A stretch of 58,098 bases of DNA from Paracoccus aestuariivivens (GCF_009711225.1 NZ_WMIE01000023.1:1-58098), one strand, 5' to 3'. Shown: positions 1 to 8,704, counted from the stretch's first letter. The notes: generated from the sequence alone by a model not told the origin. A program made the numbers and translations.

Positions 1-344
1 GGGCAGCTGCTTGATGGTAGTCAATGACATGTGGCGTATCCTTTTCTCTGCTGAGAACTGACGGCGTCTTGAACACCGCCTTGATATGCCACCCTTCAGG
101 CCATCACCAACTTTCGCCCGTTTCTCCGCAACCATTTCGTTAATGCCGAGTTTCGTTATCTTTTCGGGTGCGGAACGGGCCTTGGAGCAGCCTTTGCCAT
201 TGCCTGCCTCGCAATCTCGGTGAGCGGCCCACAAGGCAAGAAAAATGTCAGGGCCAGCCCCTCCCTGCTCGGAGACAGCGAGAAGATGGGGATGATTTGC
301 CTGATTGGGTAAGGTTTGTTTCACTAAAGGTTCAACTGTAAAGG

Positions 345-548
345 GTGAACACTGTGACCACTTATCATTATCGAGCAGTGCATAGGCTTGATGGTCTAGA
401 GATCCACAGCGACGAGGTTGAAGATCCTTTGGACGCCGGGATGGACGCGACCGCAAAGGCCGTTCGACAGGCGCTAATTGCACTCCACCCACACGCCGCG
501 GGGCTGACAGAAGATGATATCGTTGTCGAGCTGCAACTAGCTAGATAA
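345..548 (+). CDS. Small hypothetical protein (67 aa)
   Basis: An open frame from GTG 345 to TAA 546-548, preceded by a purine-rich stretch (aaagg at 326-330). The product is a small, acidic, soluble protein with no signal peptide, membrane segment or cysteine motif. I do not recognise the family. It stands alone: the 340 bases before it and the 490 bases after it hold no convincing gene. It is supported only by length, start and balanced composition, so it could be spurious. Confidence 0.4.
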   Translation: MNTVTTYHYRAVHRLDGLEIHSDEVEDPLDAGMDATAKAVRQALIALHPHAAGLTEDDIVVELQLAR

Positions 549-1038
549 GCAAAACGCCCGGACGGACAGGCCGTTAACCGTCCGCTTGCAGTCTTTCTCA
601 TCGCTCCACTGGTAGTGACTGCCTCTTCAGTCGACCGGCGCATGCGTGCTGGAGTAACGGGCCCACCCACACGCCACACGATCCAGCCGCTCGCCCTGCC
701 CCCCAATCTCTTGCAGCCCTGTTCTCGCGCGACAGCTAGGCGGTCTGAGCCGCCGCCTTGCGTCCGCCATGCTAGATCGGCAGCGCCTCGACGACTGCAG
801 CAGCGATTGCCGCATCGGCTGCCGGATCATTCCAGCCCGAGCCGTAGATCAACACGCCGCCAAGGTCCTGCATCGGGACCGAGTGCTAGTGCGTATCAAT
901 TCCCTCGCGGACGCATTGATGGGTTTCGTACTGGTCAAAGTCGAGCGAGGCCCTCTTGGTCACGTAAGCCCGCGGCAAGGCTTACTGAACCGACATAAGG
1001 CGCGGATGATAACCTCCATAGAGCGTCGCTGGGTTTAA
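549..1038. other. Gene-poor stretch with an eroded minus-strand frame
   Basis: No intact gene is supported. On the minus strand, from about 1000 down to a TAG at 772-774, a protein-like frame ends in DAAIAAAVVEALPI but is broken by stop codons, including one just before the segment HSVPMQDLGGVLIYGSG. This looks like the decayed 3' end of an unidentified gene. Plus-strand frames here are arginine-rich and look like shadows. Confidence 0.3.
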
Positions 1039-1119
1039 TCATGCAATTGCGCCGAAGACGATGATTGCGCAACCGATGAGACTAGCGGCGACGATGAGGC
1101 GGTAAGTCGTGCGGCTCAT
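1039..1119 (-). CDS. 26-residue single-pass membrane peptide
   Basis: ATG at 1117-1119 and TGA at 1039-1041 encode MSRTTYRLIVAASLIGCAII followed by six more mostly hydrophobic residues. This is a short basic N-terminus and one transmembrane helix. The start follows directly on the TGA (1120-1122) of an upstream minus-strand frame, giving TGAATG, which is typical of translational coupling. The family is not recognised. Small membrane peptides like this are easily missed, and the coupling is the main support. Confidence 0.4.
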   Translation of the reverse strand: MSRTTYRLIVAASLIGCAIIVFGAIA

Positions 1120-1431
1120 TCATTCCCCCATGCGTTCCTCGCGCCGTTCCCGTTCATCTGCAGCAGCCGAAGCTGCTTGAGCTCTGGTTCGACACGCTTT
1201 GGCGCGAGCTGTCCGATCTGGAACTGATTGCACACCCGGCAGTGGTAGACCCCGGCGGGACGCTTGCGGTTTATCCGCTTTGCAACCTGCGCGGCAAGGG
1301 GCTACGACATGCGCATAGACCCCCAGCCTGCAAACGTTAAGATCCGTTGTGATGCGAAAGCCCGAGCTGTAATGCTGCGACGGGCCAACAAAAACCGCTG
1401 AATATGCTCTTACACTATAATTTTTGGGCAT
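1120..1431 (-). pseudogene. Possible frameshifted small zinc-ribbon protein
   Basis: The minus-strand frame runs 103 codons and ends in ERREERMGE just before the membrane peptide. A different minus-strand frame of the same DNA reads AKRINRKRPAGVYHCRVCNQ, a basic stretch followed by CxxC, which resembles the short zinc-ribbon proteins common near phage and plasmid genes. The best explanation is one small gene split by a frameshift near 1190-1300. A pure chance frame is the alternative. No function is assigned. Confidence 0.2.
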
Positions 1432-1855
1432 ACCTATTGATTACGCGATAGCTTTCCGAACAGGCACGGCGGTATAGGAAAGAAATGTACTGGGAAAGTA
1501 TCAAGCCTTTACGGACATCCAGCCGCCAAAGCGTTCTACGATCAGTTCGACTTCACCTACGGCTAATCATGCGATGCCATGCGAGGCGTCAGCATCGGTG
1601 CGATTCGTCGCGGAGGACCTGGCCATCAAGAAAATTGGGGTGCTGGTCTTTCTGTAAGGTCTTCACTTCCAGCAAAGCCACAGCGCTTGGAAGCTGCGCA
1701 GCAATTAGTGTTTTTCTTCCCTCCGATCGATTTTACCTAACGGCAGCATGAAGATACGCGTCGATCAACTGTTCCGTCCGTATTCCTCGGGAATCGACCG
1801 AGGGTCCGGGGAACGATCGCGCCCATTACGTTGTTGGTTCTGAGGAGGAAATGAC
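1432..1855. other. Intergenic, no intact gene
   Basis: One plus-strand frame reads YGHPAAKAFYDQFDFTYG and stops at about 1565. It looks like the C-terminus of a lost gene that I cannot identify. The remainder is low in coding signal. The last 15 bases contain the strong Shine-Dalgarno AGGAGG (1844-1849) of the following gene. Confidence 0.3.
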
Positions 1856-2296
1856 ATGAGAAGTAAGGTTCTTCATAACGCTGCTGGTCAAAGGACCTAT
1901 GCTTTGATATTTGAGAGCGGCGACGAGGTTATGTCCTGCCTTCAGGAGTTCGCTAAAGCGAAAGGATTAACAGCGGCTAGTTTCAAGGCGATTGGTGCAT
2001 TCGAAACCGCAACATTGGCTTTCTTTGACTGGTCTACGAAAACGTATTTGCCGATCCGGGTGGAAGAGCAAACTGAGGTCGCATCGTTTACCGGGGACAT
2101 TGCTCAGGGCCCAGACAAGCAACCAGTAGTTCATGTTCATGCGGTCTTGGGACGGCGCGACGGTAGCGCCCTTGCGGGACATCTGAAGGAAGCAAAGGTG
2201 AGGCCGACGCTTGAGGTCATACTCATTGAATCTCCGCAGCATCTCCGCAAACATCAAGACACCGAGACCGGGCTTGCCTTGATCCGAATTGACTGA
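1856..2296 (+). CDS. PPC/DUF296-domain DNA-binding protein
   Basis: 146 residues, with start ATG 1856 behind AGGAGG at 1844-1849. The whole protein is one PPC (plants and prokaryotes conserved, DUF296) domain. Visible marks are the N-terminal LIFESGDEVMSCLQEFAKAK segment, the central VHVHAVLGRRDG with paired histidines, and the closing RPTLEVILIES. Family members form trimers. In plants they sit on AT-hook proteins; in bacteria they usually stand alone and their role is poorly known. Flanking DNA on both sides is eroded, so this is an isolated survivor. The GGAAC at 1811-1815 lies 14 bases before a CGTT, too short for the promoter seen elsewhere in the window. Confidence 0.85.
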   Translation: MRSKVLHNAAGQRTYALIFESGDEVMSCLQEFAKAKGLTAASFKAIGAFETATLAFFDWSTKTYLPIRVEEQTEVASFTGDIAQGPDKQPVVHVHAVLGRRDGSALAGHLKEAKVRPTLEVILIESPQHLRKHQDTETGLALIRID

Positions 2297-2861
2297 CCTG
2301 CGGATAGCCTTCTGGTTCGGCGTGAGAAATCCTGTAGCCGCGACATTTTCTACAGCTGCGGGCCGTCATTACGATAAAATTCCTAGGACGGGCTGGCATT
2401 TGCCAAAATGAACTGCCCCCGGATTTTTATCCAGGCGTTACCGGAGCTGGGTGTTGATGCCCGCCGATTGGCGCGGATTGAGCAATTGCTCGGCGCGCGG
2501 GCCTCTTTTCGACAGTAATTCCAGTGACCGATGGTGGATCAATTTACATGCGACAAACCTGGATCAGTCGATAGGCTCTACGAGCCTGTGCCGGTCCGGT
2601 CGATCGCCGAGGATACGCAGGACATTAAGTGTCCCCCTCCTTCAGCCGGTAGATGATCAGTTGCGGACCGGAGGGGTGAGGCGGGCTTGGCGCATGGGAG
2701 CGGCAATGAACACAGGCCGAAGAATGCTACTTCGACGCTGCTACACAAATCCGGAAGCGGCCTTGCGCGCCGACACCTCTGGCCGTCAAGGTAATCTGGC
2801 GCCCGCCAAGTTCTCAAATGCACTTCGGGAGGCAGCTCCCCCCGAAGCACGCGCGACATGA
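2297..2861. other. Non-coding or eroded region
   Basis: No gene is supported across 565 bases. A plus-strand frame starting near 2409 reads PELGVDARRLARIEQLLGAR and then stops. A minus-strand frame at 2578-2865 is rich in arginine, serine and cysteine and looks like chance. The region sits beyond the 3' end of the YciF-like gene and is probably recombination debris. Confidence 0.35.
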
Positions 2862-3533
2862 TCAAGACAGCGCGCTTTCCTCTTCGGCATCATATTCTGA
2901 TGCCGCGTCATTGATCGAGCCTTCGGCCAATTCGTTCAGCGTTCCATCGGCAGCTTTCTCTTGCGCCAGGATCGCGTCGAGATGGTCGCGGATTTCCTCA
3001 AGGCCCAACTCTTCGGCAAAGGCGCGGAGCGAGCCATAGCGGGTGATCTCGTAGTGCTCGACCGCCTGACAACTGAAGATGATTGCCGCATCCGAGGCGA
3101 CGCTGTCGCCGAAATCCTCGAGCAGGCTTTCGCCTTCCTCCAGGATGCCGTCTATTGCTTCGCATTTTTCGCCGCGGGCGCGTTTTCCCAAGAGTTCAAA
3201 GACATTCTCTAGGGTCTCGATTTGGGATTCGGTCTCGGCGCGGTGATTTTCGAGCGCCTCTTTCAACTCAGGATGATCAGCCTTGCGGATCATCTTGGGC
3301 AAGGCGCGATAGATTTTCTTCTCGGCATAATACATGTCCTTGAGGCCATGTTCGAGCAGGTCCGAGAGTGTTTTTTGTGAAGATCTAGGCCGTTTCGACT
3401 CGGTGGAAGCGGACTTTCGGGCGACGTTCTGCGCGCGCTTGCTTCGCTGCTCCCGGCTAGATTTGGCACTCGCACGGCCTTGGCTGCGGGCGGTCTTACG
3501 GGAATTCGACTTTGTGCTGGGTTGGGTTGCCAT
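2862..3533 (-). CDS. YciE/YciF-type ferritin-like stress protein (DUF892)
   Basis: 222 residues. The ATG at 3531-3533 is chosen because GGAGG lies just upstream; two further in-frame ATGs lie immediately before it. Residues 1 to about 60 are a lysine/arginine/serine-rich low-complexity tail. The rest is the DUF892 four-helix ferritin-like fold: SDLLEHGLKDMYYAEKKI opens it, with acidic and histidine positions expected to bind a di-metal centre (ENHRAETESQIE, then EHYEITRYGSLRAFAEELG). Homologues YciE/YciF belong to general stress regulons. The long basic N-terminus is unusual and could bind DNA, in a Dps-like way (inference). An EcfG-like promoter lies at 3576-3600. Confidence 0.9.
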   Translation of the reverse strand: MATQPSTKSNSRKTARSQGRASAKSSREQRSKRAQNVARKSASTESKRPRSSQKTLSDLLEHGLKDMYYAEKKIYRALPKMIRKADHPELKEALENHRAETESQIETLENVFELLGKRARGEKCEAIDGILEEGESLLEDFGDSVASDAAIIFSCQAVEHYEITRYGSLRAFAEELGLEEIRDHLDAILAQEKAADGTLNELAEGSINDAASEYDAEEESALS

Positions 3534-3575
3534 CATCATCCTCCATGGACTGAAATCCAACTTGCGGGGCTGAAA

Positions 3576-3600
3576 ATCGCACTAGGGGGCACTTTGTTCC
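3576..3600 (-). promoter_or_regulatory. EcfG-type promoter of the YciF-like gene
   Basis: On the minus strand GGAAC (3600-3596), 16 bases, then CGAT (3579-3576). This has one mismatch to the GGAAC-N16/17-CGTT consensus. It lies about 45 bases before the start codon. Confidence 0.55.
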
Positions 3601-3637
3601 CGATCGGCACGTAGATTTTTATTGAACGAAGGGGCTT

Positions 3638-3662
3638 GGAACATTGGGTCCAGATCGAAGTT
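3638..3662 (+). promoter_or_regulatory. EcfG-like promoter of the methyltransferase-YihY pair
   Basis: GGAAC (3638-3642), 16 bases, AGTT (3659-3662), about 105 bases upstream of the ATG at 3768. It points away from the divergent YciF-gene promoter only 37 bases off. The -10 block has one mismatch. Confidence 0.4.
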
Positions 3663-3767
3663 AGCCTCCGCTGCTCAGTCACAATCGGCCTCGCAGATCC
3701 CGGGAACCGAATTCAACGGTCCGGGTTTGGCATACCAGGCAAGAACAACCATCAAGGACTGCGCGAT

Positions 3768-4376
3768 ATGAATTTCCAACTGCGTCATGGACATTCTGGC
3801 CTCCTCAGCGCAGATCAAAACGCTCCGATCAGGACTGCCGAGCACAGCCACGCCCTAATTGCGCATCTCAGCCGTCGACACTATTCCAGCGTATTGTCAT
3901 TAGGTTGCTCGCCCATCACCGCTAACGCTGATCTTGCGCGGCGTGCTGACCGTTTTCTGGCTCTAGATGACGATCCGCGTTCCGTGGCAGCGGCAAGGGC
4001 CAGATTGATTTGTCGCCCGCAGGCACGGGTACGGCATACGACCGCGCCCAAGAACTGGCCGAGACGCGAGTTCGATCTGATCGTGATCTCGGAGATGATC
4101 GGGCGACTGAACCGTTTTGAACAGCGCGAGCTGGCGCGGAAATGCGCCGAAAGCCTAAGCGATTGCGGTGAACTTATCCTGCTCTGCGATCTTGAGGGCA
4201 GCGCAAGAACGATCGAATGCATCTCTGCGATCGAAGAATTTCGCCGCTCATTCGAACGCTTTCGACATCTGGACATCACCCGGCATGCGCATGCCGGCCC
4301 CATTCTTCATCTGACCATTACTGCTCGGGGGAAGATGAACCGCAGCTCCTTCTCTGACATCCGCCAGCACGCATGA
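3768..4376 (+). CDS. NodS-like SAM-dependent methyltransferase
   Basis: 202 residues from ATG 3768, with AAGGA at 3754-3758. The frame is open further upstream, but the family begins near here. A degenerate class I Rossmann methyltransferase fold is visible: VLSLGCSPITANADLARRAD stands where the SAM-binding GxG loop should be, followed by the acidic end of strand 2 (FLALDDDPRSVAAARAR) and the FDLIVISEMIGRL motif of strand 4. The arrangement is that of NodS-type N-methyltransferases. The glycine loop (GCSPIT) is weaker than usual, so SAM binding should not be assumed. It overlaps the next gene by four bases (ATGA), implying coupled translation with a membrane protein. Confidence 0.75.
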   Translation: MNFQLRHGHSGLLSADQNAPIRTAEHSHALIAHLSRRHYSSVLSLGCSPITANADLARRADRFLALDDDPRSVAAARARLICRPQARVRHTTAPKNWPRREFDLIVISEMIGRLNRFEQRELARKCAESLSDCGELILLCDLEGSARTIECISAIEEFRRSFERFRHLDITRHAHAGPILHLTITARGKMNRSSFSDIRQHA

Positions 4377-5482
4377 GGCGCCAAGCGAACTCCGTTCAGC
4401 CAGATTCCCCGCAGCCCGCGAGCTCACCCGCAGAGATCCCGGTCCGTGGCTGGAAAGCGATAGCCGCCCGGCTCTGGCACGAAATTTCCGAGGACCACAT
4501 CTCGGTCGTCGCAGCCGGTATCGCTTTCTATGCCCTTATCGCCTTGTTTCCGGCCATCGCCGCCTTGGTCGGGCTTTCGGACGTTTTTCTTGATCCTGGA
4601 GATCTGGCTGGCGAATTGACGCGCCTCTCGTCGCGTCTTCCCCCGAGTGCGGCCGCGATCGTTGAAGAGCAGGTTGTCTCAGTAACGGACGGGAACGGTG
4701 CCCGAAGCGGTCTGGTCGCGCTCATCGGAATTGCAATTGCAATCTATGGTGCGATGAAGGGCGTGCTGACCCTGATCGAAGGGCTTAACATCGCCTATGA
4801 TGAACAGGAAAAGCGAGGGCTTGTCAGGCTCTATCTCACCGCTCTTGCGTTGACCCTAGCCATTCTGTTCGGATTTCTGCTGACTGTTGGGCTTGCCCTG
4901 ATCCTGCCCGCGATCATCAACCTGCTGCCGTTGGGAGCCCTTGCCGAGACCCTCGTGCCTTGGGCCAGCTGGCTGGTCCTCGCAATATTTACCATGGTCG
5001 GTTTGGCAGTCGTCTACCGTTTTGGCCCCTCGCGCGAACCCCCGCGCTGGCGTTGGATCAGTCCGGGCGCCGCGCTGGCCACGCTGATCTGGATTGGCGG
5101 AACAGCAGCGTTCTCGCTCTACGTCCAGCAGATGGGCTCTTATGCCGAAACCTATGGTGCGCTTGGCGGTGTCATTGTGCTTCTGACTTGGCTTTGGCTC
5201 TCTGCTTTCTGTGTGTTGGCCGGCGCCGAATTGAATTCTGAAATCGAAAGGCAGGTCGGGCGAAGCACAGATAAGCAGCCCGCCCCGCAGTCCGATGTTG
5301 CCAAGGCCCTGCAACCGGCAGACACGACAACGCCCGTCGAGTCGACGCAGCAGAACTCGCCGATTTTGGCCACACGGGCATCCGGGCCATGCCGGTTGTC
5401 GCCGCTGCTTTTGTTCGCCGGGCTGGTGATCTGCCAGGCGATCCGACGGGATCGTCCCACGACACCGCCGAAAGCACGCTAA
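4373..5482 (+). CDS. YihY/BrkB-family inner membrane protein
   Basis: 369 residues. After a 40-residue cytoplasmic lead come the family hallmarks DHISVVAAGIAFYALIALFP and a helix-rich body of about six transmembrane segments with the VLTLIEGLNIAYDEQEKRG loop. The core ends in GSYAETYGALGGVIVLLTWL, typical of this family (once misnamed ribonuclease BN). After residue 300 there is a polar tail and then a short hydrophobic stretch (LLLFAGLVICQ), which is unusual. It is coupled by ATGA to the methyltransferase gene. The function of the family is unresolved; proposals include envelope permeability and export. Confidence 0.85.
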   Translation: MRRQANSVQPDSPQPASSPAEIPVRGWKAIAARLWHEISEDHISVVAAGIAFYALIALFPAIAALVGLSDVFLDPGDLAGELTRLSSRLPPSAAAIVEEQVVSVTDGNGARSGLVALIGIAIAIYGAMKGVLTLIEGLNIAYDEQEKRGLVRLYLTALALTLAILFGFLLTVGLALILPAIINLLPLGALAETLVPWASWLVLAIFTMVGLAVVYRFGPSREPPRWRWISPGAALATLIWIGGTAAFSLYVQQMGSYAETYGALGGVIVLLTWLWLSAFCVLAGAELNSEIERQVGRSTDKQPAPQSDVAKALQPADTTTPVESTQQNSPILATRASGPCRLSPLLLFAGLVICQAIRRDRPTTPPKAR

Positions 5483-5512
5483 CTCGCCTCGCAATTCCTC
5501 ATCGGAGCGCAG

Positions 5513-5857
5513 ATGCAGAGATATGACCCAAAGACGTTGCGCAGCGCGCTTCTGATCTGGCAGCGCAGCAGCCAGATTGCATGGCAGGCCCAACTGGTTG
5601 TCGCCCTGCGGCTTGCGGGGATGGCTGGCGCCTTGCCGCAAGATCCGACGGAAGCCTGCAGTATGGTCTGGGAAAAGCCCCAGGCCGCCTCCGATGCCCT
5701 TATCGGCATGTGGCTTGCAGTGGCGCACGGCCAAAGCGCTGACAAAGTAGTTTTAGCCGCGCTACGACCCTATCACCGTCGCGTCCATGCCAATGTTACG
5801 CGACTGTCGCGGCTCTCGCGCGCGAGCGGAGCTGATAGCAGCATGCCTCGTCGATAA
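5513..5857 (+). CDS. Phasin-like small helical protein
   Basis: 114 residues, ATG 5513 with GGAG at 5504-5507. It is predicted mostly alpha-helical: an amphipathic N-terminal half, then MVWEKPQAASDALIGMW, a pattern seen in small alphaproteobacterial proteins distantly like phasins. An arginine-rich tail follows (PYHRRVHANVTRLSRLSRAS). There is no signal peptide. It starts 30 bases after the YihY-type gene on the same strand, so it may be cotranscribed. No confident function. Confidence 0.6.
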   Translation: MQRYDPKTLRSALLIWQRSSQIAWQAQLVVALRLAGMAGALPQDPTEACSMVWEKPQAASDALIGMWLAVAHGQSADKVVLAALRPYHRRVHANVTRLSRLSRASGADSSMPRR

Positions 5858-5910
5858 TTGGCAGCCAGTCGAGCTCCGACAAATCTGTTCCGGTTTGCCG
5901 CAGTTCTGCA

Positions 5911-5936
5911 GGAACAATCCGCTAACGAAGCTGGTT
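5911..5936 (+). promoter_or_regulatory. EcfG-type promoter of otsA
   Basis: GGAAC (5911-5915), 17 bases, GGTT (5933-5936), about 45 bases before the otsA start. The first twelve bases, GGAACAATCCGC, are identical to those of the promoter at 8453-8478. Confidence 0.6.
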
Positions 5937-5980
5937 GAACGATCATTGCAAAGATCATGTAAATTCAATTCGAGGTAGAA

Positions 5981-7369
5981 ATGGCCGGACGATTAATCGT
6001 CATTTCAAACCGTATTCCGATGGAAAAAACGGTTTCCGGTGGGCTGGTGGTCGCGTTACACGACGCACTTGGTTGCGCGGGAGGAATATGGATCGGTGCC
6101 CATCCCGAAACTGGAGTGGCCGACGAAGCCGTCGAAGAACTGGGCAGCTCGCCTTATCGGCGTTTGGCTTTCCGCCTGACCGAGGACGAGCAGGCCAACT
6201 ATTATCTGGGCTACGCGAATTCCGTACTGTGGCCTCTCTGCCACCGCCGCGGCGATCTGGTCGAAATGCGATCGGAATATGAGGCGGCCTACCGAGCGGT
6301 GAATGCCCGTGTGGCGCGTATCGTTGCCCGGATCGCTGAACCCGATGATCTGATCTGGGTGCATGATTATCATTTCCTGCCCTTGGCCACAGAATTGCGC
6401 CGGCTTGGCGTAAGCAACCGGATTGGCTTTTTCCTGCATATTCCGTTTCCCGCGCTTGGCGACCTGTCCGTTCTGTCGCAGCCCGAGCGGTTTGCCGATG
6501 ATCTGGCACATTACAATCTCATCGGGCTGCAAACCCGTGGCGATGTGGCGCGCTGTCTGGAAATGTACCGTGCCGATCCGAGGGCCGAATTCATGCCTGA
6601 CGGTAGTATCAAATTCCGCGACCGTGTTACTGCAATCCGTTCGTTTCCCATCGGCATCGACACTGCTGGCTTTGCCGCCGATGCTTCTCAAGAGACCGTC
6701 AATCCCTTTGGGCGGGAGGAACCGGGCCGCTTCATCATTGGTGTAGACCGGCTGGATTACTCCAAGGGCCTACCGAACCGCTTTCGCGGCTTTGCCCGGT
6801 ATCTGGAAACCCGCCCCGATGGCGCGCGTCCCTGCCTTGTGCAGATTGCGCCGCCGACCCGCCAACAGGTGCGCGCCTATCAAGACATCACCCGGGAGCT
6901 TGAAGAGATCGCGGGGCATGTAAACGGTGCCTTTGCCGAACTGAATTGGACGCCGGTGCGCTACATTCACCGCGCTGTTCCTCGGGTAGAACTGGCCCGG
7001 CTTTACCGCAAGGCCAGCGCCTGTCTGGTGACCTCTTTCGCCGACGGCATGAACCTGGTCGCAAAAGAGTTCGTGGCCGCGCAAGACCCGGGAAATCCTG
7101 GTGTGCTGCTGCTTTCCCGATTTGCTGGAGCTGCCGAAGATATGACGGAGGCCCTACAGATCAACCCGTATGACATCGAGGACATCGCAGCTGCGATTGG
7201 CACGGCACTCGAGATGCCGTTGGCCGAACGTTTGCGCCGGCATGAGGCCTGCCTTGATGTGGTTCGGAAAACCGATGTTGCGAAATGGTCAACCGATTTC
7301 CTGCGGGTCTTAATGACCTGCGGCGCGTCAGCGAATTTTCGTGATTTCGAGAAGCGTGGCGCATGGTGA
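5981..7369 (+). CDS. otsA: Trehalose-6-phosphate synthase (GT20)
   Basis: 462 residues. It transfers glucose from a nucleotide sugar to glucose-6-phosphate, giving trehalose-6-phosphate. Family motifs appear in order: SNRIP and the SGGLV glycine loop near the start, WIGAHPE, LIWVHDYHFLPLA (substrate aspartate), VDRLDYSKGLPNR (the Arg and Lys that bind the donor diphosphate), and DGMNLVAKEFVAAQ (acidic residue holding the donor ribose). Length is normal for OtsA. No otsB phosphatase gene is adjacent, so dephosphorylation must rely on a gene elsewhere. An EcfG-type promoter at 5911-5936 fits a stress-protectant role. Confidence 0.95.
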   Translation: MAGRLIVISNRIPMEKTVSGGLVVALHDALGCAGGIWIGAHPETGVADEAVEELGSSPYRRLAFRLTEDEQANYYLGYANSVLWPLCHRRGDLVEMRSEYEAAYRAVNARVARIVARIAEPDDLIWVHDYHFLPLATELRRLGVSNRIGFFLHIPFPALGDLSVLSQPERFADDLAHYNLIGLQTRGDVARCLEMYRADPRAEFMPDGSIKFRDRVTAIRSFPIGIDTAGFAADASQETVNPFGREEPGRFIIGVDRLDYSKGLPNRFRGFARYLETRPDGARPCLVQIAPPTRQQVRAYQDITRELEEIAGHVNGAFAELNWTPVRYIHRAVPRVELARLYRKASACLVTSFADGMNLVAKEFVAAQDPGNPGVLLLSRFAGAAEDMTEALQINPYDIEDIAAAIGTALEMPLAERLRRHEACLDVVRKTDVAKWSTDFLRVLMTCGASANFRDFEKRGAW

Positions 7370-7412
7370 GCAACTGCCGCCTTCTGACAGCACCAACAAT
7401 GGAGAAGAACCG

Positions 7413-7607
7413 ATGGCACGTGAAGAAAAGACGAACAGCCCCGTAAAACCCGAAAGTCCCTTGGGTGATGGCGCATATGCGACGGCCGATATCCCACCTG
7501 AAGCCGAAAAAGATAAGTTGAGCGCTGATCGGAAAACTACGGCACGTCAGCCACGCTGGAACAGGCCTACGGGAAGCGGCGCTGCGAGCGGTGATCCAAC
7601 AGAATAG
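7413..7607 (+). CDS. Small hydrophilic hypothetical protein (64 aa)
   Basis: ATG 7413 with GGAGAAG at 7401-7407. The frame is open further upstream but only this start has a ribosome site. The product is rich in Pro, Glu, Lys and Thr, has no hydrophobic segment and is probably disordered. It follows otsA by about 40 bases and may be cotranscribed. No family recognised. Confidence 0.5.
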   Translation: MAREEKTNSPVKPESPLGDGAYATADIPPEAEKDKLSADRKTTARQPRWNRPTGSGAASGDPTE

Positions 7608-7647
7608 ACATCGCATCGACCGCGCGCCGGTCTAGGTAATCTGCAGC

Positions 7648-7923
7648 TCAGGGCTGCGGTGCATTCTCGCTTCGCAGAATGATCCGTCCCCGGAATAGGT
7701 CCATATTGCTCTGTTCCTCAACTCGGGCGACATTGACATTCTCAAGGTGCACCCGCTGCTCTGGGCTGCCTTCTACGACAAGAGACGCGACATTGTCGCG
7801 CGGCATTTCGCCCTCGGGCAGGATCATGCGCTCGAGCGCGAATGTGTAGCCGGTCGGAGTTGGCTCTACCGACCCAAGGACCGGCTCAATATTGCTCAGA
7901 AAAAGTGTGGCGGGTTGCGGCAT
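7648..7923 (-). CDS. Hypothetical protein (91 aa)
   Basis: 91 residues, start ATG at 7921-7923, 18 bases after the stop of the host-attachment gene, so probably the second gene of that operon. The sequence is beta-prone (GYTFALERMILPEG, ASLVVEGSPEQRVHLENVNV) without signal peptide or cysteines. I do not recognise a family. Position suggests expression with the stress-type promoter at 8453-8478. Confidence 0.6.
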   Translation of the reverse strand: MPQPATLFLSNIEPVLGSVEPTPTGYTFALERMILPEGEMPRDNVASLVVEGSPEQRVHLENVNVARVEEQSNMDLFRGRIILRSENAPQP

Positions 7924-7941
7924 CGTCCTCGGCGTCCTTGC

Positions 7942-8400
7942 TCAGCTTTGCGATAGTTGTGCCCGGATCAGGTTCTCGATTTCAGGCAACGGATGGTTGG
8001 TCAGAACCTTCGGGATTTCCCTAACGACGCGGTCGGACACTTCCTTGTGCATCTTCTTGCGCAACTCGGACAAAACCTCGGGAGCGGCGATCAGCAGGAT
8101 CTGTTCAAATGCCGCGCCATGCGCCTTTTCATACAGGAACTCGGCGAGATGATCTGCAAAGCGTTCCTTCGCCAATTCATGCCAGTCCGTGTCTTCATAG
8201 GCGGAGCGCGCCGAGCCGACGCTTTGCTGCTGTCGGCCGGGGCGGTTGGCTGATTGCTCGCGGTCCGGCGGGTTGTCTTGGGTGATCTCACGCTGGACCT
8301 GCAGGTCAGGGTTTTCGGTGTCCCCCTCGTTGATGAGGAAAAGCGCCTTATCGCCATCCGCGATCAGGACCCATGTTCCGTTCTTCAAGGGCTGAGCCAT
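7942..8400 (-). CDS. Host attachment family protein (baeRF-like)
   Basis: 152 residues from ATG 8398-8400, chosen for the GGAGAGA just upstream; a longer frame exists but lacks a ribosome site. It matches the family named after an Agrobacterium protein said to be required for attachment to host cells, whose fold resembles archaeo-eukaryotic release-factor domains (baeRF). Seen here: TWVLIADGDKALFLINEGD at the start, a polar linker (residues 40-70), then DTDWHELAKERFADHLAEFL and ILLIAAPEVLSELRKKMHKE. The attachment name is historical. Release-factor homology makes a ribosome or translation stress role at least as likely (inference). Confidence 0.85.
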   Translation of the reverse strand: MAQPLKNGTWVLIADGDKALFLINEGDTENPDLQVQREITQDNPPDREQSANRPGRQQQSVGSARSAYEDTDWHELAKERFADHLAEFLYEKAHGAAFEQILLIAAPEVLSELRKKMHKEVSDRVVREIPKVLTNHPLPEIENLIRAQLSQS

Positions 8401-8452
8401 ATCAATCTCTCCGCGCTGGACGAAGGTCCTGGACCATCGCTCTCGTTTGCTC

Positions 8453-8478
8453 AACCTGAAGATCCTGCGGATTGTTCC
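8453..8478 (-). promoter_or_regulatory. EcfG-type promoter of the host-attachment operon
   Basis: Minus strand GGAAC (8478-8474), 17 bases, GGTT (8456-8453), about 50 bases before the ATG at 8400. It shares GGAACAATCCGC and the trailing GGTTGA with the otsA promoter. Confidence 0.6.
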
Positions 8479-8704
8479 TGCGCATTGTCGTACCATCACG
8501 CCCTATCCAAGATTCCGCAGAGCCCTTCTGGAAGAATTTTGAACTTTGTCCCAGACCGGAATCGGGCAGAGGCGCATCGCATACACGACCCGCTTAGGCT
8601 TGAATGATGTTGGTGGGCCGCGGTTAAGGATCATCCGGCTATGCCGCCGCGATTGTGGAAAAAGACAAGGCGACGTGTGAGCGTGCGATAACGGTTTCCG
8701 TCAG

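Noticed and set aside
1811..1829. GGAAC followed by CGTT before the DUF296 gene as an EcfG promoter
   Set aside because: The spacing is only 14 bases, outside the 16-17 seen elsewhere in the window.
2451..2865. Two overlapping frames on opposite strands in the gene-poor left region
   Set aside because: No ribosome sites, unusual amino acid composition and no recognisable motif on either strand.
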